Positions 18,133-25,246 of a DNA stretch of 43,099 nucleotides are shown here, piece by piece. The translations under genes were made by a program, and so were the position numbers. The stretch covers positions 1 to 43,099 of the forward strand of contig NZ_BDBP01000081.1 in the NCBI RefSeq assembly GCF_001613045.1, given 5' to 3'. The notes beneath the pieces were generated by a model. The model did not search any database. It was given only the letters and a program-made list of their open reading frames with translations, and was not told the DNA's origin. The DNA is from Nocardia lijiangensis NBRC 108240 (GTDB lineage Bacteria; Actinomycetota; Actinomycetes; Mycobacteriales; Mycobacteriaceae). Numbering within the stretch: position 1 is the stretch's first letter; each line of letters opens with the position of its first letter.

Positions 18133-18301
18133 CCTTGCAGCCTAAGCGGCCGACCGCCGATCGGCGTCCGTCACCACACGTATTCCACGCCTACGTTCGG
18201 GGCTCGAGCGGTGGCGGCGGGCCAATTCGGTCGCGATACGTACGCAGGACATCGCCGCGCGACGGATGTGCCGCCCCAGCTCAGCGCGGGATTCTCGGGA
18301 C

Positions 18302-19309
18302 ATGACGAATTCCATCGTGGTCACCTCGGGGCTGACCAAACGCTACGGAGAGCACACGGCCGTCGACGACGTCGGCATGCGGGTCGCCGCCGGGGAGATC
18401 TACGGATTCCTCGGCCCGAACGGCGCGGGCAAGACCACCACGCTGCGCATGCTGGCCGGGCTCATCCGGCCGAGCGCGGGCACGGCGACCGTGCTCGGCG
18501 GCGCGCCCGGCGACCCCTCGGTGCAGCGCCGGATCGGGGCGCTGATCGAGGGCCCCGGCTTCTATCCGTACCTCTCCGGCCGCGACAACCTGCGGGTTCT
18601 CGCGACATATCGCGGGCTTGGCCGGGCCGAAGTGTCGGACGCGCTGGACCGGGTCGGTCTCGCCGACCGCGCGGACGACAAGTTCCGCACCTACTCCCTC
18701 GGCATGAAGCAGCGCCTGGGTGTCGGCGCGGCCCTGCTCGGCCACCCCGACCTGCTGATCCTGGACGAGCCGACCAACGGCCTCGATCCCGCGGGCATGG
18801 CCGAAATGCGGGAGCTGATCACCGAATTGACCGCCGACGGGCACACCGTCCTGCTGTCCAGCCACCTGCTGACCGAAGTCCAGGAGATCTGCGACCGCGT
18901 CGGCGTCATCTCCGGCGGCAGGCTCATCACCGAGTCCACGGTGGCCGAATTACGCGGCGCCGCTTCACTGTTGCTGCGCGCGGAGCCGGTGGGGGTGGCC
19001 ATCGCGGCGGTGCGCGCTGCACTCGGGGCGGAGGTGGGGCTGCGCATTACAGAGGTGTCGCCGCCGCGCGGTGGCGAATCGGTGCTGCGCGGTAGCGAAT
19101 CGCCGCTGCGCATTGCCGAATTGCCGCTACGTAGTGGCGAATTGGCGCGGCGAGGAAGAGTCGGTATTCGCATCGAGGTCGACGCGAATGCTGCGCCGGT
19201 GGTCGCCCGCGCTGTTGTCGACGCCGGAGCCGAGTTGCTCGAGCTTCGCGTCGACGAGAAGTCCCTGGAGGAAGTGTTCTTCGAGATCACCGAAGGAGCG
19301 ATGCGATGA
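18302..19309 (+). CDS. ABC transporter ATP-binding protein (exporter type)
   Basis: A 335-residue ATPase. Walker A GPNGAGKT is at 38-45. The signature-like segment LGMKQRLGVGAALL, Walker B LLILDEPTNGLD and the switch-His region (TVLLSSHLLTE) are present. After the ABC domain comes a C-terminal extension (about 225-335) of the kind seen in drug and bacitracin-type exporters. It is interrupted at 248-283 by five 7-residue repeats. ATG 18302 follows a GGGACATG context; an upstream in-frame start at 18266 is less family-like. It overlaps the permease gene as ATGA. Confidence 0.93.
   Translation: MTNSIVVTSGLTKRYGEHTAVDDVGMRVAAGEIYGFLGPNGAGKTTTLRMLAGLIRPSAGTATVLGGAPGDPSVQRRIGALIEGPGFYPYLSGRDNLRVLATYRGLGRAEVSDALDRVGLADRADDKFRTYSLGMKQRLGVGAALLGHPDLLILDEPTNGLDPAGMAEMRELITELTADGHTVLLSSHLLTEVQEICDRVGVISGGRLITESTVAELRGAASLLLRAEPVGVAIAAVRAALGAEVGLRITEVSPPRGGESVLRGSESPLRIAELPLRSGELARRGRVGIRIEVDANAAPVVARAVVDAGAELLELRVDEKSLEEVFFEITEGAMR
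19043..19150 (+). repeat. Five tandem ~21-bp repeats within the ABC ATPase gene
   Basis: One 24-bp unit (19043-19066) is followed by four 21-bp units (19067-19087, 19088-19108, 19109-19129, 19130-19150). They encode RITEVSPP, RGGESVL, RGSESPL, RIAELPL and RSGELAR. All keep Arg at position 1 and Glu at position 4. The array lengthens the linker before the C-terminal domain without breaking the frame. Confidence 0.8.
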
Positions 19310-20154
19310 TCGGCCTGATGGCGAGCACTCGCGCGGAACTGTTGCGGTTGCGTGGATGGCCCGCGTTCTGGATCGTGCTGGGGACGTGGATTCTGTTGAA
19401 CCTCACGTTCTCCTACGTGTTCAACTATCTCGCGTACACCTCGGGCGAGCAGAGTGCCATGTCCGACGGACTGCCGAAAGAAGTTCTTCTGCAACAGATG
19501 TTGCCCGCTGCGGTGCCGGAGGTGTTCACCCAGGGGATGGCGATGTTCGGTGGCGCGCTCATGCTGATCCTCGGCGCGCTCGCCGTCGGCAGCGGATACG
19601 GCTGGGGTACCTGGAAAACCGTGTTCACCCAGGGGCCTTCGCGGGTAGCGGCGGTCGGCGGCATGCTGATCGGTCTCGCGCTGGTGGTCGTCGCACTGGT
19701 CTGCGTGGCGTTCGCGGTGGACACCGCAGTGGCCGCCCTGATCGCGAGCACCGAGTCACAATCCCTCGTACTGCCGAGCCCGTCCCACATCTTCGACGGA
19801 CTCCTCACCGGCACAGCCATTCTCGGCATGTGGACACTCGCGGGCGCCCTGATCGGAGCACTTGCCCGCGGCCCCGCCCTCGCCGTCGGCCTCGGCCTGG
19901 TCTGGGTGCTCGTGGTGGAAAACCTGCTGCGCGCGACGGCCGCGATCTTCGCCCCGATCGAAGCCCTCACCAACCGCCTACCCGGAACCGCCGCCGGCTC
20001 GCTGGCCGGCGCAATGCGCACGGTGGACGGCCCAGCCACCCCCGGCGTCCTCGATATCCTCTCGCGCACCGAATCCCTGACCCTGCTCGCGCTCTACGCA
20101 GCCCTCTTCTCCGCAACCACCCTCGCCCTCATCCACCACCGCGACTTGACCTGA
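19306..20154 (+). CDS. ABC transporter permease
   Basis: A 282-residue ABC-2-type membrane subunit. Hydrophobic segments are at about 15-42, 82-105, 122-152, 172-192, 196-212 and 252-275. The start MIGLMASTRAELLRLRGWPAFWIVLGTW is typical of actinobacterial export permeases. It overlaps the ATPase gene by 4 bp (ATGA) and forms a two-gene exporter with it. The substrate is unknown. The divergent two-component system suggests envelope or antibiotic stress control. Confidence 0.9.
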   Translation: MIGLMASTRAELLRLRGWPAFWIVLGTWILLNLTFSYVFNYLAYTSGEQSAMSDGLPKEVLLQQMLPAAVPEVFTQGMAMFGGALMLILGALAVGSGYGWGTWKTVFTQGPSRVAAVGGMLIGLALVVVALVCVAFAVDTAVAALIASTESQSLVLPSPSHIFDGLLTGTAILGMWTLAGALIGALARGPALAVGLGLVWVLVVENLLRATAAIFAPIEALTNRLPGTAAGSLAGAMRTVDGPATPGVLDILSRTESLTLLALYAALFSATTLALIHHRDLT

Positions 20155-20165
20155 CCGTGCCCCGC

Positions 20166-20652
20166 TGCTTCGCAGAGGTTCTGCACGCCTCGCAGGCCCT
20201 GCAACGTCTGCGAGGCGTATGAAAGGTATGCGAAGTGCCGCGCTGGTGACGCCACAAAGTCGGTTGACGCCTCACATAGGCACCGGGCTTGCGAGGCGTA
20301 CGAAAGGTGTGTGAGGTGCCGCGCTGGTAGTCGTCGCAGAGGTTCTGCACGCCTCGCAGCCTCTACAACGTCTACGAGGCGTAGGAAAGGTATGCGAAGG
20401 CCGCGGTGGTTACGCCGCAAAGGGTTTGACGGCTCACGTAGGCGCCAGGTTTGCGAGGCGTACGAAAGGTGTGTGAGGTGCCGCGCTGGTAGTCGTCGCA
20501 GAGGGCTTGATGCCGCGCAGCCTTCCAAGGTCTGCGAGGCGGGTGCGTCGGCGCCAAGGCCGTGGTGGCAACGCCACAAAGGTGGCTGATGCCTCACATA
20601 GGCACCGGCTCTGTGGGACGTGTGAACGGTGTGTGCGGATAAGCCCGCGCGG
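20166..20652. repeat. Six alternating ~81-bp repeats (three A/B pairs)
   Basis: Units: A 20166-20247, B 20248-20328, A 20329-20410, B 20411-20490, A 20491-20568, B 20569-20652. Both types share GCGAGGCGTACGAAAGG-like and GAGGTGCCGCGCTGGT-like ends. A units carry CGCAGAGG-TT-TGCACGCC, and B units carry CGCCACAAAG and CTCACATAGGC. The first A unit holds a perfect 11-bp stem (ACGCCTCGCAG and complement, 12-nt loop). Later copies decay. The array fills the convergent gap between the ABC permease and the TetR gene. The ~500 bp contain no credible gene. Confidence 0.88.
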
Positions 20653-20656
20653 GGGC

Positions 20657-21265
20657 CTATTGGGATTCGCCGAGAAGGGCGTGGGCGATGCGCGCTAGGC
20701 CTTGGGCGATGGCCGACGGGGTGAGCCCGCGTTCGCGTTGCGCGGTGTAGACCTCCGCTGCCAGCGGGGCCAGCAGTGAATCCACCAGCGCGTCCGGTTC
20801 GTGGGTGTCCGCTGCCAGCAGCAGTGCCCGGACGTGGGCGTACCAGAATCCGTACGCGCCGGTGGTGAAGCGCGCGCCGCCGGTTTCCGCGCCGAGGGCC
20901 AGGTGGGCGTGGTCGTCGAGGAGCTCGACCATCGCCTCGTAGAAGGCGGCGAGGCGGTCGGCGGGGGGTGCGCCGGGCCCGAGTGGTGGCTCGCCGTGCA
21001 GCAGGCGCTCTTGGAGGGCTCGTTCGTGTTCGTCGAGGAGTGCGACGGCGATCGAGTTCGTGTCTGGATAGCGGCGGTACAGCGTGCCGCGGCCGACGCC
21101 CGCGGCCTTGGCGATGTCGTCCATGGTCACCGCGCGGGGATCGCGCCCGGCGAAGAGTTCCGCCGCGGCCGCGAGGATCTTGGCGCGGTTGCGGGCTGCG
21201 TCCGCGCGTTCGCTCGGCGGGTGGTCGAGCGGGGCGCCGGTGAGCAGGTCCGAGCGGGCATCCAT
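20657..21265 (-). CDS. TetR family transcriptional regulator
   Basis: A 202-residue repressor. The N-terminal HTH is clear: RNRAKILAAAAELFAGRDPRAVTMDDIAKAAGVGRGTLYRRYPD. The C-terminal ligand domain is helical and of ordinary length. ATG 21265 begins MDARSDLL. The gene is divergent from an azoreductase-SMR pair, and two copies of a palindromic site lie between. The natural ligand may be a quinone, azo dye or cationic drug; this is inferred from neighbours. Confidence 0.92.
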   Translation of the reverse strand: MDARSDLLTGAPLDHPPSERADAARNRAKILAAAAELFAGRDPRAVTMDDIAKAAGVGRGTLYRRYPDTNSIAVALLDEHERALQERLLHGEPPLGPGAPPADRLAAFYEAMVELLDDHAHLALGAETGGARFTTGAYGFWYAHVRALLLAADTHEPDALVDSLLAPLAAEVYTAQRERGLTPSAIAQGLARIAHALLGESQ

Positions 21266-21296
21266 GACAGCGACTCTAGCCGAATTCGGAATAAGT

Positions 21297-21309
21297 GGAC
21301 AGTATGTCC
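21297..21309. promoter_or_regulatory. TetR operator candidate 1
   Basis: GGACAGTATGTCC is a perfect 5-bp inverted repeat with a 3-bp centre. It is followed by GGTTGAT, which recurs nearly unchanged after the second site. It lies 31 bp before the TetR start. Confidence 0.6.
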
Positions 21310-21332
21310 GGTTGATGGCTAGCGTGGTAACC

Positions 21333-21345
21333 GGACGATGTGTCC
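21333..21345. promoter_or_regulatory. TetR operator candidate 2
   Basis: GGACGATGTGTCC is followed by GATTGAT, 36 bp from candidate 1 in the same orientation and 22 bp before the azoreductase ATG. Two matching sites in a 102-bp divergent promoter fit autoregulation plus repression of the drug/quinone genes. Confidence 0.6.
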
Positions 21346-21367
21346 GATTGATCGAAAGGTTGACCCC

Positions 21368-22015
21368 ATGAGCACCTTGTTGCACCTGGACGCGAGCGCC
21401 CGGCGGCGCTCCATCAGCCGGGAGCTGAGCGCGGAGTTCGCCGCGGCCTGGCGCACCGAAAACCCGGACGGCGGGTACCGGTACCGGGATCTCGCGACGC
21501 ACCCCGTGCCGTTCATCGGCGAGGCGTGGACCGAGCTGTGCGACGCGGTGCTCGCGTGCGGCGGCTTCGACCCCGCCGAACTCGGCGCACTGGTGCAGAC
21601 TCCGGCGCAGGCCGAGGCGCTCGACGTCCTGCGCCCGCTCTTGGACGAGGTGCTGGCCGCCGATGTGATCCTGATCGGCACCCCGATGTACAACTACTCG
21701 ATTCCCGCCGTGCTGAAGGCCTGGCTGGACCAGCTCACCTTTCCGCGAATGTCGTTGGGCCACCGCCGTTTCGTGGTCGTCTCGGCGCGGGGTGGCAGCT
21801 ATACGCCCGGCGCGCCCAAGGCAGCCTTCGACTACCAGGAGCGCTATCTGCGCGATTTCTTCGCGGGCCACTTCGCCGTCACCGACACGGTTTTCGTGCA
21901 TGCCGAACTGGCCAACTCGCGCCAGGACCCTGCGCTGGCCGACCGCCGAGCCGAACACGACGACTCCTACGCGAAGGCCGTCGAAACAGCCCGCTCGCTC
22001 GCGGCGCGGTACTGA
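21368..22015 (+). CDS. FMN-dependent NADH-azoreductase / quinone reductase
   Basis: A 215-residue flavodoxin-fold enzyme. The N-terminal FMN phosphate loop is LHLDASARRRSISRELS. Then come the active-site GTPMYNYSIPAVLKAWLDQL and SARGGSYTPGAPKAAFDYQERYLRDFFAGHF, all typical of the AzoR family. These enzymes reduce azo dyes and quinones by two-electron transfer. ATG 21368 with upstream AAAGG is preferred to the in-frame start at 21338, which lies in the operator. It is probably co-transcribed with the SMR gene and controlled by the divergent TetR. Confidence 0.92.
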   Translation: MSTLLHLDASARRRSISRELSAEFAAAWRTENPDGGYRYRDLATHPVPFIGEAWTELCDAVLACGGFDPAELGALVQTPAQAEALDVLRPLLDEVLAADVILIGTPMYNYSIPAVLKAWLDQLTFPRMSLGHRRFVVVSARGGSYTPGAPKAAFDYQERYLRDFFAGHFAVTDTVFVHAELANSRQDPALADRRAEHDDSYAKAVETARSLAARY

Positions 22016-22051
22016 TCCGGGCGCCGTGCCTCGAATGACTGGAGCACCGAA

Positions 22052-22372
22052 ATGAACTGGCTGGTACTGGGTCTCGCAGGTCTGGTCGAGATCGTCTGGT
22101 CGCAGAGCATCAAACCGACCGAGAACTTCACCCGTCCGCTGCCCACCCTCGTGTGCTTCGCGCTGGGCAGCCTCGCGGTGTACCTGCTGTCCAGGGCCAT
22201 GCAGACGTTGCCCGTCGGCACCGCCTACGCCGTGTTCACCGGCATCGGCGCGGTGGGCGCGATCGGCCTCGGCGTCGTGGTGCACCGGGATCCGCTCAAC
22301 GCGGGCCGGGTGCTCGCGCTCGCTTTGATCATCGGCGGCCTCGTGCTGGCCAGAATGACCAATCCCGAGTGA
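22052..22372 (+). CDS. SMR family efflux protein (SugE-like)
   Basis: A 106-residue membrane protein with four hydrophobic helices. The substrate-binding Glu is Glu13 in LAGLVEIVW. The TLPVGTAYAVFTGIGAVGAIGLGVVV segment is the family hallmark. Its closest look is to SugE/Gdx types, which export guanidinium or small quaternary ammonium ions, but sequence alone does not decide. GGAG lies upstream of ATG 22052. The gap after the azoreductase is 36 bp, so it is likely in the same TetR-controlled operon. Confidence 0.9.
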   Translation: MNWLVLGLAGLVEIVWSQSIKPTENFTRPLPTLVCFALGSLAVYLLSRAMQTLPVGTAYAVFTGIGAVGAIGLGVVVHRDPLNAGRVLALALIIGGLVLARMTNPE

Positions 22373-22434
22373 CCGCCGTAGATCTGGTGAGGCAAATGCT
22401 GTGGGGTCGCGGGTGGCGCGGGTATGGTCCGATG

Positions 22435-22890
22435 ATGGTCGACCAGTCAGTTCGCCCCCCGGATCTGTCCGCACGGCCCTACGAGCTCACCGTGGAGCGG
22501 GTGATGAAGGCCTCGCCCAGCCTGCTTTACGCCGCATGGACGCAGGGGTTCGACATCTGGTTCGCCGCCCCGGACTCGGTGCGGATGCGGCCCGCGGTGA
22601 ACGAGCCGTTCTTCTTCGAGACCGAATTCGAGGGCAAGCGCAATCCGCACTACGGCCGGTTCCTGCGGCTGGAGCCGGAGCGTCTCATCGAGCTGACCTG
22701 GGTCACCGGCGAGGGCGGCACCGAGGGCGCCGAGACCGTGGTGAGCGTGCAGTTCCTCAAGCAGCCGCGCGGCATCCGGCTTCGCCTGCGCCACGCCGGG
22801 TTTGCGAGCGAGGCGGCAAGAGAACGGCACCGCGAGGCGTGGCCGCAGGTGCTCGAGCAACTCGACAAAAAGCTCGGCGCGGCCGGCTGA
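22435..22890 (+). CDS. SRPBCC / AHSA1-type ligand-binding protein
   Basis: About 151 residues with the START-like fold pattern. The N-terminal strand is ELTVERVMKASPSLLYAAWTQGFDIWFAAPDSV. FFFETEFEGKRNPHYGRFLRLEPERLIELTWVTG follows, and the C-terminal helix is EAARERHREAWPQVLEQLDKKLG. TATGGT at 22423-22428 lies 6 nt before ATG 22435, suggesting a leaderless mRNA from this codon rather than ATG 22432. The ligand is unknown. Confidence 0.82.
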   Translation: MVDQSVRPPDLSARPYELTVERVMKASPSLLYAAWTQGFDIWFAAPDSVRMRPAVNEPFFFETEFEGKRNPHYGRFLRLEPERLIELTWVTGEGGTEGAETVVSVQFLKQPRGIRLRLRHAGFASEAARERHREAWPQVLEQLDKKLGAAG

Positions 22891-22983
22891 CGAGGCTCTC
22901 CCGCCGAAGCGGTGTCCGCGGCTTCGGGTGTGCGGGTAGGTTCGAGCCCGCACGAGTTCGGCTCACTTCGTGAAAGGACAATG

Positions 22984-23424
22984 ATGCCAACACGTACCGC
23001 GCGCACCGCATGGACCGGTGGTCTCCAGGACGGATCCGGTCAGGTCGAGCTGACCAGTTCGGGCGTCGGCAAGTACGACGTCTCGTTCCCGAAGCGTTCC
23101 GCGGAGGAAGCCGACGGCACCACCAGCCCCGAGGAACTGATCGCGGCCGCGCACTCCTCCTGCTACGCCATGGCGCTCTCGGCGCAGATCGGCAACGCGG
23201 GCGGCACCCCCGAGAGCTTGGACGTGACCGCCGACGTCACCCTCGGCCCCGACCCGGCGGGCGGCTTCCGCATCAACGGGATCAAGCTGACCGTCCGCGG
23301 CCGTGTGTCCGGCTTGGACGCCGACGGATTCCTCGCCGCCGCCGAGGCCGCCAAGGCGGGTTGCCCGGTGTCCAAGGCACTGGCCGGTGTCGACACCATC
23401 AGCCTGGATGCCGCACTGGCGTGA
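22984..23424 (+). CDS. OsmC family peroxiredoxin
   Basis: A 146-residue thiol peroxidase of the OsmC/Ohr family. The two redox Cys are visible in AAHSSCYAMALS and AKAGCPVSKAL, and the family segment GTTSPEELIAAAH is present. It likely removes organic hydroperoxides. A GAAAGGA Shine-Dalgarno (22972-22978) sits 5 nt before ATG 22984 but only 2 nt before ATG 22981, so I choose 22984. Confidence 0.92.
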   Translation: MPTRTARTAWTGGLQDGSGQVELTSSGVGKYDVSFPKRSAEEADGTTSPEELIAAAHSSCYAMALSAQIGNAGGTPESLDVTADVTLGPDPAGGFRINGIKLTVRGRVSGLDADGFLAAAEAAKAGCPVSKALAGVDTISLDAALA

Positions 23425-23468
23425 CCGTTTGATTTCTCGCACCCCTCGCGTCGAGCGGGTGCGGGGAG

Positions 23469-23930
23469 TCATGCGGTCGCGCCGCGGGCGAAGTACGTGC
23501 GGGCGTCGGGTGTGTACATGGCGGGAATCGCGACGAGCACCGCGAGCACGTGGATCGCGCGCAGGATCCCCAGGGTGAGCGAGCTCGGGGTGACGGACAG
23601 GTCGAATCCTTCGGTCGCGAGGGCCGTCAGCGGTTCGACGAGCAGCGAGGCCAGCCCGAGGATGCCGAGGCCGAGTGCGAGCGCGAGCCGAGCCATCCGG
23701 TCGCCGCGCGTCATCCGCACCACGACGGCGAACACCACCAGGTAGATCGCGCAGCGCACGGCCAAGCCTGCGGCTAGGTCCGGCACGTCGGCCTCGGACC
23801 GATCGAGCGTCATCGCCGCTCGCGCCAGCGCCTCGCCGATCCCGGCGAGCAGGGCGACGACGAAACCCGCGGCGGCCAGCGCCACCGAACGCGGCGACAC
23901 GGGAGAACGAAAAAGGACAGTGCCGGTCAT
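23469..23930 (-). CDS. Small four-helix membrane protein
   Basis: Up to 153 residues with hydrophobic helices at about 16-35, 54-75, 84-107 and 120-140. There is no family I can name with confidence. The ATG at 23930 falls in the loop of a terminator-shaped hairpin. An in-frame GTG at codon 11 (23900) would leave all helices intact and may be the true start. It follows the cobalt-transport gene cbtA on the same strand; whether it is transcribed with it is uncertain because of the hairpin. Confidence 0.65.
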   Translation of the reverse strand: MTGTVLFRSPVSPRSVALAAAGFVVALLAGIGEALARAAMTLDRSEADVPDLAAGLAVRCAIYLVVFAVVVRMTRGDRMARLALALGLGILGLASLLVEPLTALATEGFDLSVTPSSLTLGILRAIHVLAVLVAIPAMYTPDARTYFARGATA

Positions 23931-23946
23931 GAGACCGACACTGCCC
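23915..23946 (-). terminator. Terminator-shaped hairpin over a start codon
   Basis: Read on the minus strand, a 14-bp stem (all pairs, two of them G-U) with a UCAU loop is followed by TTTTT (23910-23914 region). It lies 20 nt after the cbtA stop, where a terminator is expected. The next gene's ATG is in the loop and first stem arm. Confidence 0.75.
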
Positions 23947-23965
23947 CTGATCTTCTGGACGCGGA

Positions 23966-24757
23966 TCAGCCCGCGGTAGCGACCTCGCCCCGTACCGGGG
24001 TACTGGTCCGTGCCGCGAACTCGGTGAGCGCGGCGAAACCGAGACCGAGTGCCGCCCACAGCGTGGCGGAGACGGCCAGCGACGCGACCCGGAACTGCCA
24101 CAGCAGACTCGGCGGGAAGTCGGCCGTCACCTCGTCGACGCCGGGCAGCAGCACATAGCCCAGCGTGGTGATCAGCACGAACACCGCGACACCGGCAATC
24201 AGCCGGACCGTGTCCAGCTGCCCGCGCAGCAGCTTGTACACGTACACCCCTGCACCGACGGCCGCGAGGCCGAGCAGCACCGAGGCCACCCACAGCAGGG
24301 TGCGATCGTTGATGGTCTCCGGATCACCCACCGCGGGCGGGTTGGCCGGGTACTTGAAGAACGGCACCGCGACGATCGCGGCCCAGCCTCCGATGCCGAG
24401 CCCGATCGCCAGTTTCGGACCGGACAGGTCGGTGTAGCGCCGCGCGAAGTGCGCGACCGAGGCGAAGATCGCGCCGAAGGCGAGACCGCTGAGGCCGAGG
24501 GCCAGGAACTGACCGAACTTCTGTCCGGGCCTGCTGACCAGCGGCTCCTCTTCCTCGCCGTGGGAGTGGCCCGTGGCGGGCTCTTCGGGAGCGTGGTGCG
24601 ATTCCTCGGTCGCCGCGTTCGCCTCTTCGATGGCGATGGCGGCGTCGACCTTGGGTTCGCCGACGAAATAGCCCACCGTGGCGGCCAGCAGGCCGGCGAT
24701 CAGACCGGCAAGCAGGCCGCGCAACAGTAGGGTCTTCAGGGTTCCGATCAGTGGCAC
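23966..24757 (-). CDS. cbtA: CbtA, cobalt transporter subunit
   Basis: A 263-residue membrane protein of the CbtA family, thought to take up cobalt for B12 synthesis. Helices are at about 10-32, 82-104, 117-134, 154-176, 184-204 and 220-250. A periplasmic-type loop at 45-72 is rich in Glu and His (His54, 55, 64, 66), suited to binding metal. Its start overlaps the end of cbtB by 10 bp. The operon is headed by a cobalamin riboswitch, which fits the assignment. Confidence 0.9.
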   Translation of the reverse strand: MPLIGTLKTLLLRGLLAGLIAGLLAATVGYFVGEPKVDAAIAIEEANAATEESHHAPEEPATGHSHGEEEEPLVSRPGQKFGQFLALGLSGLAFGAIFASVAHFARRYTDLSGPKLAIGLGIGGWAAIVAVPFFKYPANPPAVGDPETINDRTLLWVASVLLGLAAVGAGVYVYKLLRGQLDTVRLIAGVAVFVLITTLGYVLLPGVDEVTADFPPSLLWQFRVASLAVSATLWAALGLGFAALTEFAARTSTPVRGEVATAG

Positions 24758-24942
24758 GGAACACCCAGCAAGTGACGTCCGTCGTGCATGAGCTCATGCA
24801 TGAACATCCCGCTGCGCGAGATGGCACCCTGATCGAAGCCGACCAGGTAGAGCGTGAGCAGCGCGAGAAGAACGACACCTACCGTGACGAGCACAGTCGC
24901 CAGCGAATCGGTCGCCTGGCTCGGTGAATGCGCAATGGCCAT
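24748..24942 (-). CDS. cbtB: CbtB, small cobalt transporter subunit
   Basis: A 64-residue protein with a single membrane helix (about 15-38) and a His-rich end (MFMHELMHDGRHLLGVPCH) typical of CbtB, where the metal probably binds. AGGAGGA at 24948-24954 is an excellent Shine-Dalgarno for ATG 24942. It is the first gene of cbtBA, directly under the riboswitch. Confidence 0.92.
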   Translation of the reverse strand: MAIAHSPSQATDSLATVLVTVGVVLLALLTLYLVGFDQGAISRSGMFMHELMHDGRHLLGVPCH

Positions 24943-24964
24943 TCGAGTCCTCCTAGGGAGACGT

Positions 24965-24992
24965 CCCTGCCGGAGTTTCTCGCCCGGCAGGG
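24965..24992 (-). promoter_or_regulatory. Expression-platform hairpin of the cobalamin riboswitch
   Basis: CCCTGCCGG and CCGGCAGGG form a perfect 9-bp stem with a 10-nt loop, between the aptamer and the AGGAGGA. It lies 10 nt from the Shine-Dalgarno and has no T-run, so control is more likely at translation initiation or via an alternative fold. Confidence 0.6.
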
Positions 24993-24999
24993 CGTTGTC

Positions 25000-25165
25000 G
25001 CGTCCCGTGAGATGGGTTGCGCGATGGGTGCCGGTGTCTGGCTTTCCGGCACCTTGCCTGCCTCCGCCTGCTCGGCGGAGGTCGGACTCGATGCTTGGAA
25101 CACAGTGGCGCGACCGCTCCGGAATCACACCGGAATTACCGCATCACCCTCGCTTGGTCACTTCG
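25000..25165 (-). promoter_or_regulatory. Cobalamin riboswitch aptamer upstream of cbtBA
   Basis: On the minus strand, 25140-25102 reads GGTAATTCCGGTGTGATTCC then GGAGCGGTCGCGCCACTGT, matching the conserved GGTG..A.TCC..C.G.C.CGC.ACTGT core. The B12 box appears at 25045-25029 as AAGCCAGACACCGGC. A GC-rich paired arm (ACCTCCGCC/GGCGGAGG, about 25064-25084) lies between. Boundaries are approximate. Cobalamin would be expected to shut off cobalt uptake. Confidence 0.9.
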
Positions 25166-25246
25166 AACTGTGACACCACCGTGCGCCCGTCGTCAACACA
25201 GTCGACGTCTGTTGACCACGGTGTGGGCGAGTCGTTACCCGCTATT

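Noticed and set aside
18266..18301. Earlier start for the ABC ATPase
   Set aside because: It would add a 12-residue Arg/Ser-rich extension with no Shine-Dalgarno. The ATG at 18302 gives the usual family N-terminus.
20094..20597. Minus-strand ORF with repeated HLSYASQ peptides over the 81-bp array
   Set aside because: The peptides repeat because the DNA repeats. Units differ in length by one or two bases and would shift frame, so coding is unlikely.
20166..20652. CRISPR array
   Set aside because: Whole 81-bp units repeat end to end with no unique spacers, and no cas genes are present.
22016..22051. Guanidine riboswitch before the SMR gene
   Set aside because: Only 36 bp separate the azoreductase stop and the SMR start, too short for a guanidine-I aptamer, and no guanidine motif is seen.
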